Assembly (NCBI GenBank): GCA_015257665.1
Contig: JABZJS010000005.1
Location: forward strand, 1-64,000
Direction: 5' to 3'
DNA length: 64,000 bases
Source: Nanosynbacter sp.
Lineage (GTDB): Bacteria > Patescibacteriota > Saccharimonadia > Saccharimonadales > Saccharimonadaceae
In this document: positions 9,121 to 18,008 of the stretch, piece by piece
Numbering within the stretch: the stretch's first letter is position 1
Layout: each line of letters opens with the position of its first letter
Translations under genes and position numbers: made by a program
Notes under the pieces: model-generated
Told to the model about the DNA's origin: nothing
Database searches by the model: none
The model's input: only the letters and a program-made list of their open reading frames with translations

Positions 9121-10539
9121 ATGAACCGTCTCCACACCTTATTTTCACCTCTGCTTGCCCGCCTGGCTATTGGCGGCACGACTGCGCTGCAATCAGCACC
9201 AGTCGAGAAACTTGATGGTGCTCTCACACCCAATATGCGCGCTCTGCGCCTAGCAATGAGCATTGCCGACCAGCTCATTTCAATGGGCACACCAGCCCAA
9301 AATGTCGTTCATATGGCGCTCAGTATTACGGACACCTACTGTACCCGCAAAGTGCACATCGACGTTATTTCGTCGCAACTTATTTTATCGCAAGATCGAG
9401 GTAACGATTACGAACCACTGACGCTTCTGCGCACTATCCCACCGCGCGAGATCAACTACCAACATATGCAATGCCTCCAAACCCTGGCCGCTACTATTGC
9501 CGAGGGAGCGCTCACCCTCGATGCTGCCGAGCGCGAGCTCGATGCTATCCTTGCCAAGCCACGACGCTATCCACCTTGGGTAATTTATCTGGCAGGCGGC
9601 GGACTCAGTGCTGGCTCGGCCTTGCTCTATACAGCGTCGCTACCAGTAATTTTTGCCACCTTTGTGATGGGTGTGACGATTATGTGGCTGCTAGGCCGTT
9701 TAAATCGCATTGCTCTTCCTGTGTTCTTTACTCAAATCATCGCAGCAAGCGTTATTACATTGGTTGCAACCATCATCACGTGGCTTGCCACCAACCATTA
9801 TCTCGATGTCCTTGGCATCATTAACCCAACCATCATCACCGTGAGCGGCATCGTGCTCTTGGTGGCGGGGATGATGATCGTCGGTGCCTTCCAGGACGCA
9901 ATCGACGAATATTACGTAACGGCGACAGGTCGACTGCTTAAGGTGGCGATGATGACAATGGGCGTAGTGATCGGTGTGATGATTGGCCTGTATACAGCGC
10001 GGCGCTTTGGGATTGAGTTTGTCGCGACGCCCGACCAACTGCAGCTGACCGGCACGATGTATCAGTACATTGGAGCAGCTGCTATTGCGGCCACCTTTGC
10101 TCTGGGCAACCACACTCAGCCGGTCGGCATCATCCTAGCTGGTGCAACTGGCATGCTTGGCTATGATATATACCTTGCCATTACTGGCTGGAGCATGTCT
10201 GCTATTGCGGCCAGTGCGGCAGCGGGTTTGGTAATTGGCTTTATTGCGACAACCGCTTCCCGCTTGTGGCATATGCCCAGCCTTGCCATCGTCAATGCCG
10301 GAATCGTTCCACTTGTGCCAGGCGTCACGCTCTACAATGGGCTCATGGGTGTCGTGACGACCGGCTCAAGCGAGGCAGGTCTGCTAGTGCGTGCTGTCCT
10401 CATCGCTATTGCTATTGCGGCTGGTGCGTCATTTGGCGTGCTGATTGGTCGACCCACGCGGCGGAGTTTCCTCCGCCTGCGCAATCGCCTACCACAGCGT
10501 CGCTTGCATCAACCTCATTCGCCAAAGTCCACACCCTGA
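9121..10539 (+). CDS. Threonine/serine exporter family membrane protein (ThrE-like)
   Basis: Polytopic inner-membrane protein of the ThrE family, which exports threonine and serine in Corynebacterium. It is a single-chain form of 472 aa. A cytosolic N-terminal domain has the family-like REINYQHMQCLQTLAATIAEG region. About ten hydrophobic segments follow, including the conserved VPLVPGVTLYNGLMG near the C-terminus. TATACT at 9107-9112 is eight bases before the ATG and there is no ribosome-binding site, so it is probably leaderless. Its last 25 bases overlap the end of pheT on the other strand. Why a reduced organism would export these amino acids is unclear; the substrate could differ. Confidence 0.88.
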   Translation: MNRLHTLFSPLLARLAIGGTTALQSAPVEKLDGALTPNMRALRLAMSIADQLISMGTPAQNVVHMALSITDTYCTRKVHIDVISSQLILSQDRGNDYEPLTLLRTIPPREINYQHMQCLQTLAATIAEGALTLDAAERELDAILAKPRRYPPWVIYLAGGGLSAGSALLYTASLPVIFATFVMGVTIMWLLGRLNRIALPVFFTQIIAASVITLVATIITWLATNHYLDVLGIINPTIITVSGIVLLVAGMMIVGAFQDAIDEYYVTATGRLLKVAMMTMGVVIGVMIGLYTARRFGIEFVATPDQLQLTGTMYQYIGAAAIAATFALGNHTQPVGIILAGATGMLGYDIYLAITGWSMSAIAASAAAGLVIGFIATTASRLWHMPSLAIVNAGIVPLVPGVTLYNGLMGVVTTGSSEAGLLVRAVLIAIAIAAGASFGVLIGRPTRRSFLRLRNRLPQRRLHQPHSPKSTP

Positions 10540-13091
10540 AACAGCACATGCTGCTCAGGTGCAAACACTGTCCGGATGATCGAACGGACACGCTCAGCAC
10601 TCAGCGTTGCTTGGCTACTCGATAGCGTTAGGCGAAACGTCGTGGTTTGGTGCGATGCATCAGGGTTTGCTTTGTAAATACTCAGCGGCGTGAGATCGCG
10701 GATCGTTATATCTGGGCATGTTTCGCTAGCTCGAGTCATAGCGCTTAAGACTGCTTGCATGAGTTCATCATAGGTAATCGCTGTACTTGTTTGGATCGAG
10801 ATATCGCGGGCGGTGGTAGGGTAGCGACTCATTGGCTGGTAGTGCACCACCGTATCACGCCATACCTGCTCCATCACATCAAGGCGAAGTGACGCCGCTG
10901 CAGTATACTCAGGGAGCTTGAAGTGCTTCACTACCGCAGGGCGCAGCTCTCCAACCACACCAATGAGCGTTCGCTCTGCCTTGCCACCAGCTGCGCCACT
11001 ACACTCCGCCCAAACGTGGGCTGCGCGATTGATGTCAAAAGGCGCATATACTGGATCATCTTGAGCTACCGTGACTGGCGTATACACGAGAGTCAGACCG
11101 CTATCACGCGCCAGTTGGTCCAGTGTTGCCCGCACCCGGTAAAAGGCGGCTCCAGCCCGAGGCTTTTTGCTACTATACACAAGATCGATCAGTGATTGTT
11201 CAGCTGGCAGACCATCCTCACCCATTTGTGCCTTGGTGTGACCCTTGCCGATTTCGAACAGCATAAATTCGCTATGCCCTGCCTTGATATTAGCGTGAAC
11301 TTTATCGAGTAAACTCGGCAGCACACTCAGGCGGTAGTACTGGAGGTCTGGGCTGAGGGCATTTGAAAGTCGGAAGGCCTGGGCTGGGTCTTGGCCTGCG
11401 CCCTTGAGTACGCGCTCATGCACAAAGCTGTAGCTGAGCACTTCGTTGGCACCCGCCCTGGCCAGTGCCTCGCGCACAACGCGCCTCAGCTCACGGCGGG
11501 GGTTCTTACGCGCCGGCCGAATACGACGCATAGGCAGCTGGCGTGGCACAGCATCAAAGCCGTGCAGCCGGCCGACTTCCTCAACGATATCCTCTTTAGT
11601 TTCCAGGTCTGTCCGCCAGAAAGGCACCTGTAGGCAGATATAGCCAAGCTCTTTCTCTGGGCCATGACTGTGGATTTCAACGTTATTGAGCAAAGTACAG
11701 ATGTCGTTTTCGGTAAGGTGAGAGCCAAGCCGCTGATTAATAAATCGACTGGTTATATCAATGGTTGCAGGCTCGTACTTCCCTGCAAAATAATCATCAA
11801 GAATCCCACCATGTTCACTCGTAAATGGCTTACTATCCGCTACGTGGCTCGCCTGCTCACCGCCCACCATACCGATCAGCCGGTTCAGCACAGCTGGGTT
11901 TTGCAGGGGCGACTGACCTTTGTTAAAGCGGGCCAGTGCATCAGTAAATACACCGTGGCGCATGGCCATTTTGCGCACTGCGTACATATCAAAGGTGGCA
12001 CACTCCAGTACAATCGTCGTGGTTGTAGCCGATACTTCAGTGCGGCTGCCGCCCATAATACCGCCCAAGGCCACCGGACCTTGCCCGTCGGCAATCACAA
12101 TATCATCTGGTGTCAGATCAATCGTCTTGCCGTTCAGTAGCGCCAGCGTTTCGCCCTGCCGCGCCATACGCACGCCAAGCTGCCCGCCGTGGAGTGTATC
12201 GTAATCATAAGCATGGGTTGGCTGAGCCGTCATTAGCATCACATAATTGGTTGCGTCCACAATGTTATTAATGGGCTTTGCTCCCATCGCCACCAGTTGG
12301 CACTGCAGCCAAAACGGGCTCGGCGTGACCTGCACGCCGCGGATCACCACCGCCATAAAGCGTGGCACAAGCTGCGGAATATCGTTCGAAACCGCGAGCG
12401 GCAAGCTATCACCATCGCCACATACCTGCTCCAGGTTATACCAGGTAGGGCTCGTAAATGGTTGATGGAGAATGCCAGCAATCTCGCGCGCCACGCCCAG
12501 CTGGCCAAAGCAATCTGGCCGGTGGGTAAACATTTTGTTCTCGATATCAAGCACATAGTCATTCAGGCCAAACAGCGCGGCAAAGTCAGCCCCTGGTTGC
12601 AAAGCCTTACCTGCTGGTAAGTCGCACGGCGTCAGCGCTACAATCCCCTCGTGGTCGGTACCAATTGCCAGCTCATCAGCCGCGGCCAGCATACCCTGGC
12701 TCAGCACCCCACGGAGCTTGCGCGCATCGAGCGTAAAGGGCTCGCCCTCGAGCATACTGGCTGGCACCGTGCTTGCAGGCGGCAGCCACACGGCCCACAT
12801 ACCAGCCTGCACATTAGGCGCGCCGCACACCACCTGCACCAGGCCGTTTTCATCGCGCGGCACATCCGGCACCGTCATGCCGTCATCAATTTTCGTCACG
12901 CTCAGGCGGTCGGCATTGGGGTGCTTCGCACACTCCACCACCCGCACCACGCACGCGCCGTGGTAACGCTCAGCCAGGTTCTCTACCTGCTCCACACTAC
13001 CAAGCTGTTGATTAATACGCTGCACTAGCTCATCCACCGGCGGCAATTCAAAGTTAATAAGTTGTTTTATAACATTAAGGCTGACTTTCAT
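10515..13091 (-). CDS. pheT: Phenylalanine-tRNA ligase beta subunit
   Basis: Large subunit of the alpha2-beta2 enzyme that charges tRNA-Phe. The 858-aa chain has the expected order: N-terminal tRNA-binding OB domain (VVRVVECAKHPNADRLSVTKI), B3/B4 editing domain, B5 domain (FDMYAVRKMAMRHG and following), catalytic-like core (RTDLETKEDIVEEVGRLHG), and a C-terminal FDX-ACB anticodon domain (PMSRYPTTARDIS). TATACT at 13102-13107 is ten bases before the ATG. The alpha subunit gene is 6 kb away on the opposite strand, unlike the usual pheST operon. Confidence 0.97.
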   Translation of the reverse strand: MKVSLNVIKQLINFELPPVDELVQRINQQLGSVEQVENLAERYHGACVVRVVECAKHPNADRLSVTKIDDGMTVPDVPRDENGLVQVVCGAPNVQAGMWAVWLPPASTVPASMLEGEPFTLDARKLRGVLSQGMLAAADELAIGTDHEGIVALTPCDLPAGKALQPGADFAALFGLNDYVLDIENKMFTHRPDCFGQLGVAREIAGILHQPFTSPTWYNLEQVCGDGDSLPLAVSNDIPQLVPRFMAVVIRGVQVTPSPFWLQCQLVAMGAKPINNIVDATNYVMLMTAQPTHAYDYDTLHGGQLGVRMARQGETLALLNGKTIDLTPDDIVIADGQGPVALGGIMGGSRTEVSATTTTIVLECATFDMYAVRKMAMRHGVFTDALARFNKGQSPLQNPAVLNRLIGMVGGEQASHVADSKPFTSEHGGILDDYFAGKYEPATIDITSRFINQRLGSHLTENDICTLLNNVEIHSHGPEKELGYICLQVPFWRTDLETKEDIVEEVGRLHGFDAVPRQLPMRRIRPARKNPRRELRRVVREALARAGANEVLSYSFVHERVLKGAGQDPAQAFRLSNALSPDLQYYRLSVLPSLLDKVHANIKAGHSEFMLFEIGKGHTKAQMGEDGLPAEQSLIDLVYSSKKPRAGAAFYRVRATLDQLARDSGLTLVYTPVTVAQDDPVYAPFDINRAAHVWAECSGAAGGKAERTLIGVVGELRPAVVKHFKLPEYTAAASLRLDVMEQVWRDTVVHYQPMSRYPTTARDISIQTSTAITYDELMQAVLSAMTRASETCPDITIRDLTPLSIYKANPDASHQTTTFRLTLSSSQATLSAERVRSIIRTVFAPEQHVLFQGVDFGE

Positions 13092-13156
13092 ACTGGGTTA
13101 TAGTATACCATCTCAAGGTAAAGCTGTGCTACTCTTCTCGGAGATGGAGTATGATG

Positions 13157-13570
13157 CTACGCAGTAGCCATCATATATTCATACATCGCCCGAAACAGCT
13201 CCTCGGGTAGCTCCACATGACCAAAGCGCAGCTTGGGCGTGATATCGCGCCAGCCAGACAGTGTGCGCAGCACCGCAATTGGTACCTCACGCACTGGCGC
13301 GTGCCAGGCAATATCTCGCCGGTACGGGATGAACCCTGGGAACATCTCGTGCTGATATACGTCATCGCCCGATACCACACCACATGCCGTGATAGCCTGG
13401 CAAGGCTCAGCGGATCGAAAAGCCTGCTTGGGCGAATAATAGAGGATATAATCACCACGCTGCATGCGGGTCAGCGGTGCCTTCTTGCCATGGCAGAGCT
13501 GACAAAAGCCACCCTCTACCCCTATTTGGACGTGGTCTTTCGAGGCCACGCCGAGCCAATATCGTGTCAT
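13157..13570 (-). CDS. EVE domain protein
   Basis: A 137-aa single-domain protein of the EVE/PUA-like superfamily, which in other members binds modified bases in DNA or RNA. Visible family features are the N-terminal YWLGVASKDHVQIGV strand, the basic GDYILYYSPK strand with two Tyr, and GVVSGDD followed by PYRRDIAWH. No restriction or methylase gene is adjacent, so a defence role cannot be argued from context. A very strong GGAGGAGGA site precedes the ATG. Confidence 0.85.
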   Translation of the reverse strand: MTRYWLGVASKDHVQIGVEGGFCQLCHGKKAPLTRMQRGDYILYYSPKQAFRSAEPCQAITACGVVSGDDVYQHEMFPGFIPYRRDIAWHAPVREVPIAVLRTLSGWRDITPKLRFGHVELPEELFRAMYEYMMATA

Positions 13571-13692
13571 AAATCCTCCTCCTGGATTGCTTTACTCGTG
13601 TAACAAACTTGCGCTACAAACCGTATTCTCTTTCGTCGTATACTAACACTGCTACATGCAAAAGATACGAGGCTCTCCCCTTGTCGCAGATC

Positions 13693-14193
13693 TCAAATAT
13701 CCAAATGCTCCACTGGCTGCTCCAGGCTCTGTTGCAAATTTTGCACAGCGCGCTCTGGGATATACGCCGCGAGCTCATCGATCGTATCGACAACCTCCAT
13801 TCGCCCCCATTGTTTGACCGTCGCTGGATTGTCGTTGGTTTGCGTGCTACGCTGCGTGCCTGTAGGCCAATAGTTCCAGTCGGCGTGATTGCGCTCATAG
13901 TACACATAGCGACCCTTTTGCGTAAGATACACTCGCTGTTCGCGAAGAGCTGCTTTGTCCTTTGCTATTGTCCTGTATATCTTACGACCCATAAAAATTT
14001 TATGCCGATACACGCCATCCTTGCCAACGCGCAGCTGTACTTCATGAAAGCCATCGTGTGTTGCTTGCTGCCGCTCAACTAACAAACGATAACCCGCCAT
14101 CAGTGCTGCAGATAGACTCATACTAAGGTCAGGCAAAGTCCCTTCAATATAGCGTTCGTCGTTGTGCGAAAAATAGATTGTTTTATTGGCCAT
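13693..14193 (-). CDS. EXLDI family protein with ribbon-helix-helix-like N-terminus
   Basis: A 166-aa protein ending in EHLDI, the C-terminal signature that names the EXLDI family, whose role is not known. The N-terminus (KTIYFSHNDERYIEG, then a SMSLSAALMAGYRLL helix) looks like a ribbon-helix-helix DNA-binding fold, suggesting a regulator. Two ATGs lie side by side; AAGGAGG is spaced better for the second (14193). A perfect 10-base-arm palindrome sits right upstream at 14206-14227 and could be its own operator. That inference comes from position only. Confidence 0.75.
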   Translation of the reverse strand: MANKTIYFSHNDERYIEGTLPDLSMSLSAALMAGYRLLVERQQATHDGFHEVQLRVGKDGVYRHKIFMGRKIYRTIAKDKAALREQRVYLTQKGRYVYYERNHADWNYWPTGTQRSTQTNDNPATVKQWGRMEVVDTIDELAAYIPERAVQNLQQSLEQPVEHLDI

Positions 14194-14205
14194 CATACTC
14201 CTCCT

Positions 14206-14227
14206 TATATGTATAGTTATACATATA
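14206..14227. promoter_or_regulatory. Palindromic operator-like site upstream of the EXLDI gene
   Basis: Arms TATATGTATA and TATACATATA with a 2-base centre. It overlaps the end of the ribosome-binding site and the presumed promoter, so a bound dimer would block expression. The EXLDI protein itself is the most obvious candidate ligand. Confidence 0.5.
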
Positions 14228-14389
14228 TAGTATCTATCTTCTGTGGTGCTGTCAAGGTTGCTTGAGGGTGCAGTGTGTTACCCCTGTAGTGTTGACATAA
14301 AATAGCGATACTATCCAGAATATGCTACATTATCCGTCTGCTTATGCTACAATTACAAAAGCATACAAGAACATAATCTGGAGGTTTAT

Positions 14390-15139
14390 ATGCATACCGG
14401 TATTCGACGAATGGGCCAGCGTAACTGTATTTATAGCGCGCTCCGCCAAGAGCTGATGACTGAAATGTTTCAGCGAACAGCAGGAAACGATGAGTCCGTC
14501 AACCACGAAGCTGATCTTAGTAAACAGTACTTTGCTATGGTGGGAGATAAAGGTAAGGTAACAGCCAAGGCGCACCTGCTTGCATCTATCGCTGCCAAAC
14601 CGCCAACATTACTATGGGGCTTTTCAAATGCTCTGTCACAATATGGGAGCGCAGTGGAGCTTGCTCATAACGTGCACGACTACGGCCTCAAGCATAGCGA
14701 AGAAGAACTCACTGCAGACGAGGTTGCCTATACGCTGCCAGACGGTACCGACCAAGCAATGGTGATTGCTGGCGTGGCACACGATATCGGCAGTGCCGCC
14801 ATCAGTATTTTTGGCACCGAGTATTACTACTATAGCTCACCAATTGGTGGAGGTTCGCGGATTGTGCTGCTACTGGAGAACCTTTCCGAGCCCGTACCTC
14901 CCATTACGCTCGACTACTTCTACTCACGCTTGCCACGCTATCTGCAGCAGGTGGATGACATTGCATGGTCGCTGGAGGGTTTTGTGGAGCTGATGCCAGG
15001 CTGGAGCATCGAGATGAACGACGATGATAATGGCGTCCATCACGCCCGCGTCACCGATGATACTGGCGCAAGTATCCGCGTCAGTTACCAATTCGATGAG
15101 TATGAGCGGCTAAAGCGGCTTGAGTTTCATCACGACTAA
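14390..15139 (+). CDS. DUF6882-like protein
   Basis: A 249-aa soluble protein of unknown function. It resembles the DUF6882 layout: a strand such as KVTAKAHLLASI, then a short Trp-containing segment (PPTLLWGFSNALSQYG), then VHDYGLKHSEEELTADE and an alanine-rich AGVAHDIGSAAISIFG helix before a YYYY-rich strand. The call rests on by-eye similarity only. A CTGGAGG ribosome-binding site fixes the start, and a TACAAT box lies upstream. It has its own terminator. Confidence 0.6.
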   Translation: MHTGIRRMGQRNCIYSALRQELMTEMFQRTAGNDESVNHEADLSKQYFAMVGDKGKVTAKAHLLASIAAKPPTLLWGFSNALSQYGSAVELAHNVHDYGLKHSEEELTADEVAYTLPDGTDQAMVIAGVAHDIGSAAISIFGTEYYYYSSPIGGGSRIVLLLENLSEPVPPITLDYFYSRLPRYLQQVDDIAWSLEGFVELMPGWSIEMNDDDNGVHHARVTDDTGASIRVSYQFDEYERLKRLEFHHD

Positions 15140-15162
15140 TACTCGCTACCAGTGATATACCA

Positions 15163-15193
15163 AAAACCGCATTTGTATACTTAATGCGGTTTT
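15163..15193 (+). terminator. Terminator of the DUF6882-like gene
   Basis: Eleven-base arms AAAACCGCATT/AATGCGGTTTT with a 9-base loop, 24 bases after the stop. Confidence 0.85.
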
Positions 15194-15329
15194 ATTGTGG
15201 TTTTTACATCAATATGACCTCTGTTGGCACTCTTGCTACACTGGTGTGCGCTCGCTTCAAGATATATAACCAGTGTTTGCAATTGACGCAACAATCCGGC
15301 ATACTGGAGAGTACTAAAGGAGGACTGAC

Positions 15330-16319
15330 ATGATAAAACCAGACTATATCAGCCTAAAGAGTTGGGTTGTTGCTGGCCTGTTGAGTGTGACAGGGCTTGT
15401 GGCAGCAACAACGTTCCTGGCACCAAGCCAAGCGGCCGCCAGTAACGATTTGCGCTCAGCTACTATAAGCCGCAAGAACTACAACGAGGCGATGAGCAGC
15501 ATCGACCAGCAAATCAAACAAGAAGAGAGCGACAGCAGCATTCGCCCAGAGTGCCGCACATACACGAAGACTCATGGCAAGCGTGCTGCAAAGGCCGTCC
15601 TCATGATTCACGGCATTAGTGGCTGCAGTAACGTTTACCAAAAGTTGGCAGATGAATTCTACAACCAAGGCTACAACGTCTACGTCCCACGCGTACCCAA
15701 GCATGGCTACACCGACAACAAACGCCATGGCGAGATCTCTACTAAAGACATTGCCAGCTTCATGAAGACAAGTGCACAGCAAGTGAGCGGTCTGGGCGAT
15801 GAGCTTGGTATTGTTGGTCACTCTGGTGGTGGTGATATGGCGACGTGGCTTGCACAGTATGGTAATGGCTTCTTTACGAATGTGCTGCTGCTTGCCCCAT
15901 TCTACGAGCCAGCAGCTAGCCAAGCCCCTAAGTGGCAACTACCCGTCTTGCGCACATTGTATGGTTATAACATTTTGCCAGATAAGTTTAGCCCAAGTGG
16001 TCTGTCATACCGCGCACTCGGTAAGTATCTCATCGTCAAAGAGAATTTCAAGAAAAACCTTGCTGCACCGGGCCTCAAGCGTGTTGCAACAGTGACGAGT
16101 GAGAATGATGACGCTGTCGATAACGGTTTGGCGGTAAGTATCCCGCAGCGCATGGCTCAGGCAAACAATGCATCGTTCCAGCACTACAACCTACCAAAGC
16201 GACTCAACATTGGTCACAATATGGTTGACCCAACCGATGGCGGTATGGCCACCTACCACCAGGCAGTCTACACGCAGTACCTCAACCTCTACGAGGGTCG
16301 TCAAACTGCCGGAATCTAG
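15330..16319 (+). CDS. Exported alpha/beta hydrolase (paralogue A)
   Basis: Serine hydrolase of the alpha/beta fold, substrate unknown. A signal peptide or anchor occupies residues 10-37 (ending near SQAAASND). The oxyanion motif is IHGISGC at 93-99, the nucleophile elbow is GHSGGG with Ser165, and a late His lies in NIGHNM. Two cysteines, in PECRTY and ISGCSN, could form a disulphide outside the cell. The 329-aa protein is closely related to the hydrolase at 16927-17922, matching almost word for word from the lid region to the YLNLYEGR-like end. AAAGGAGG precedes the ATG. Lipase, esterase or peptidase activity are all possible. Confidence 0.88.
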   Translation: MIKPDYISLKSWVVAGLLSVTGLVAATTFLAPSQAAASNDLRSATISRKNYNEAMSSIDQQIKQEESDSSIRPECRTYTKTHGKRAAKAVLMIHGISGCSNVYQKLADEFYNQGYNVYVPRVPKHGYTDNKRHGEISTKDIASFMKTSAQQVSGLGDELGIVGHSGGGDMATWLAQYGNGFFTNVLLLAPFYEPAASQAPKWQLPVLRTLYGYNILPDKFSPSGLSYRALGKYLIVKENFKKNLAAPGLKRVATVTSENDDAVDNGLAVSIPQRMAQANNASFQHYNLPKRLNIGHNMVDPTDGGMATYHQAVYTQYLNLYEGRQTAGI

Positions 16320-16336
16320 CTGGCTCTAAGCCACCT

Positions 16337-16379
16337 ATAATAAAACACTGCAGCTCACCCAGCTGCAGTGTTTTATTAT
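16337..16379. terminator. Bidirectional terminator between hydrolase A and the HXXEE gene
   Basis: Perfect 19-base arms (16337-16355 with 16361-16379), 5-base loop, with A and T tracts at the outer ends. It serves both convergent genes. Confidence 0.92.
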
Positions 16380-16408
16380 TATGGAAAAACCAACCAGTAT
16401 CAATCGAT

Positions 16409-16927
16409 CTACAAATGCTTCGTGCGCCACCGCTCAATCGCCTGCGACCGGCTCAGCATAAACATGAGATTGCCAATCAGTAGCAAGCCGGCGACAGGCG
16501 TCAGTACCAGCGATGCGCTAATCACTTGCGGTACAGCAACAAAACTATAGGCTATGCAGACACCATTACCAAGGAGTGTCATAAGCGCCGTTACGCTACC
16601 AGGCGTCCAGTTTCGATACTTCGCTGCATCAATGAGATGCCCAACCAAGTGCAACATATTCGCGAGAATAATCGCACATACCAGCGCAAGTGAGTGCAGG
16701 GCAATTGCACCACCAAGCAGAGCCAGTACAACAATCGACTCTTCGAGAATAATAATGGCGACCGTCTCTGTTGACGGGTACGCGGTGCGGTGCGCTATGA
16801 GCATCTGCCTGGCAAATGCCGGGTCATGCTCATGGCGCCGAATCCACGGTACAAATCGAGCAATCTCCTCTAGCTCATGGATAACAAACAAGCCAAAACC
16901 AGCAAAGGCTACTAGCGCTTCCATCAT
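16409..16927 (-). CDS. HXXEE domain membrane protein
   Basis: A 172-aa protein with four to five hydrophobic helices. The family motif HELEE is at residues 18-22, with a second conserved His pair in NMLHLVGHL. The clustered His and Glu inside membrane helices suggest a metal site, but no function is established for the family. Its ATG overlaps the stop of hydrolase B by one base (TAATG), so the two are translationally coupled and may act together at the membrane. Confidence 0.82.
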   Translation of the reverse strand: MMEALVAFAGFGLFVIHELEEIARFVPWIRRHEHDPAFARQMLIAHRTAYPSTETVAIIILEESIVVLALLGGAIALHSLALVCAIILANMLHLVGHLIDAAKYRNWTPGSVTALMTLLGNGVCIAYSFVAVPQVISASLVLTPVAGLLLIGNLMFMLSRSQAIERWRTKHL

Positions 16928-17922
16928 TACTTCCCTTCATACACAGCAAGGTAGGTCTGGAAGACTTCCTCGCTATGAGCGCTCACCCCCGGCGAAGCGC
17001 GCCGTGTCATGTCGTGGCCAATATTCATGCTGGCAGGGAATTTTTTGTATTGGAAGGAAGCATTGTTGTTGGTTGCCATTTTTTGTGGGATGTCGTGCGC
17101 GAGGTCTGGGTCGATATCGTGATCCCCTTCACTCACGACCACACCAACATGCTTGAGACCTGGTGCAGCAAGGTTGGCTTTGTAGTTTTCTTTGAGCGTT
17201 ACATACTTTGCTAGGGCGCGATATGACAGGCCATTCACCTCATCATTACCACTGTAGCGATCTGGTAGGATATTATTGCCGTAGAGATTGCGCATGAGCG
17301 GGATCTGCCACTTGGGAGCCTGGCTAGCCGATGGTTCATAAAATGGCGCAATGAGAAGCACCCGCGAGAAGAGTCCATTACCATACTGTGCAAGCCACGT
17401 TGCCATATTGCCGCCGCCAGAGTGGCCCGCCACCCCAACTTCCTCACCAAGGCCGCTGACCTGGCGAGCACTCGTGGTCATATAGTTGACCATATCGCTG
17501 AAGGAGATCTGGCTATGGCGCTTTTTGTCGGCATAATAGCCATGCTGTGGCACGCGCGGCGCGTAAACGTTATAGCCCTGCTCGTAGAATACATTGGCAA
17601 TATCGGCCATATCACTAGTGCAGCCACTGATACCGTGGATAAGTAAGATAGCTTTAGCTGTTTTCTTGCCATGTGTCTTAGCGAACGAGCGGCATTCATT
17701 ACGCAGGCCAGCCTCTGCTGTATCGTGGGTAATTTGCTGGTTGATAGCCGCCATTGAGCTATCATAATCCAGTCGCTTGATATCTGCTGTGCGTAGTTCT
17801 GCCTTCTGGGCGGGCCACAAGAAGGCAGCTGCAATGGCAACCACGCTGACCGCAACAATGCTGCCAATAAGCGTGGCAATTACTTTTATAATTCCGGCTT
17901 GAGATGAGGGAGAATCTTTCAT
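16927..17922 (-). CDS. Membrane-anchored alpha/beta hydrolase (paralogue B)
   Basis: A 331-aa serine hydrolase with an N-terminal membrane helix at residues 12-37. The motifs are those of paralogue A: IHGISGC, GHSGGG with Ser168, APFYEPSASQAPKWQ and NIGHDM. Here the N-terminal helix looks like a permanent anchor because no small-residue cleavage site follows. A -10-like CATACT or TACTAT box lies five to seven bases before the ATG, and no ribosome-binding site is seen, so it is probably leaderless. It is coupled to the HXXEE gene downstream. The two paralogues face each other around that gene, as after an inverted duplication. Confidence 0.88.
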   Translation of the reverse strand: MKDSPSSQAGIIKVIATLIGSIVAVSVVAIAAAFLWPAQKAELRTADIKRLDYDSSMAAINQQITHDTAEAGLRNECRSFAKTHGKKTAKAILLIHGISGCTSDMADIANVFYEQGYNVYAPRVPQHGYYADKKRHSQISFSDMVNYMTTSARQVSGLGEEVGVAGHSGGGNMATWLAQYGNGLFSRVLLIAPFYEPSASQAPKWQIPLMRNLYGNNILPDRYSGNDEVNGLSYRALAKYVTLKENYKANLAAPGLKHVGVVVSEGDHDIDPDLAHDIPQKMATNNNASFQYKKFPASMNIGHDMTRRASPGVSAHSEEVFQTYLAVYEGK

Positions 17923-17955
17923 ACGCTATAGTATGGCGAATAGTTGCCAATATAG

Positions 17956-17986
17956 CAAGACCACTCTACTAAAGAGAGTGGTCTTG
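17956..17986. terminator. Hairpin between aquaporin and hydrolase B
   Basis: Twelve-base arms CAAGACCACTCT/AGAGTGGTCTTG with a 7-base loop, just after the aquaporin stop. The T-run is weak on the aquaporin strand, so termination may be partial. Confidence 0.65.
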
Positions 17987-18008
17987 GTTTCAATCTGATG
18001 CCTGTTGC

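Noticed and set aside
11664..12140. Open frames antisense to pheT
   Set aside because: Several such frames arise from the GC-rich third positions of pheT; none resembles a protein.
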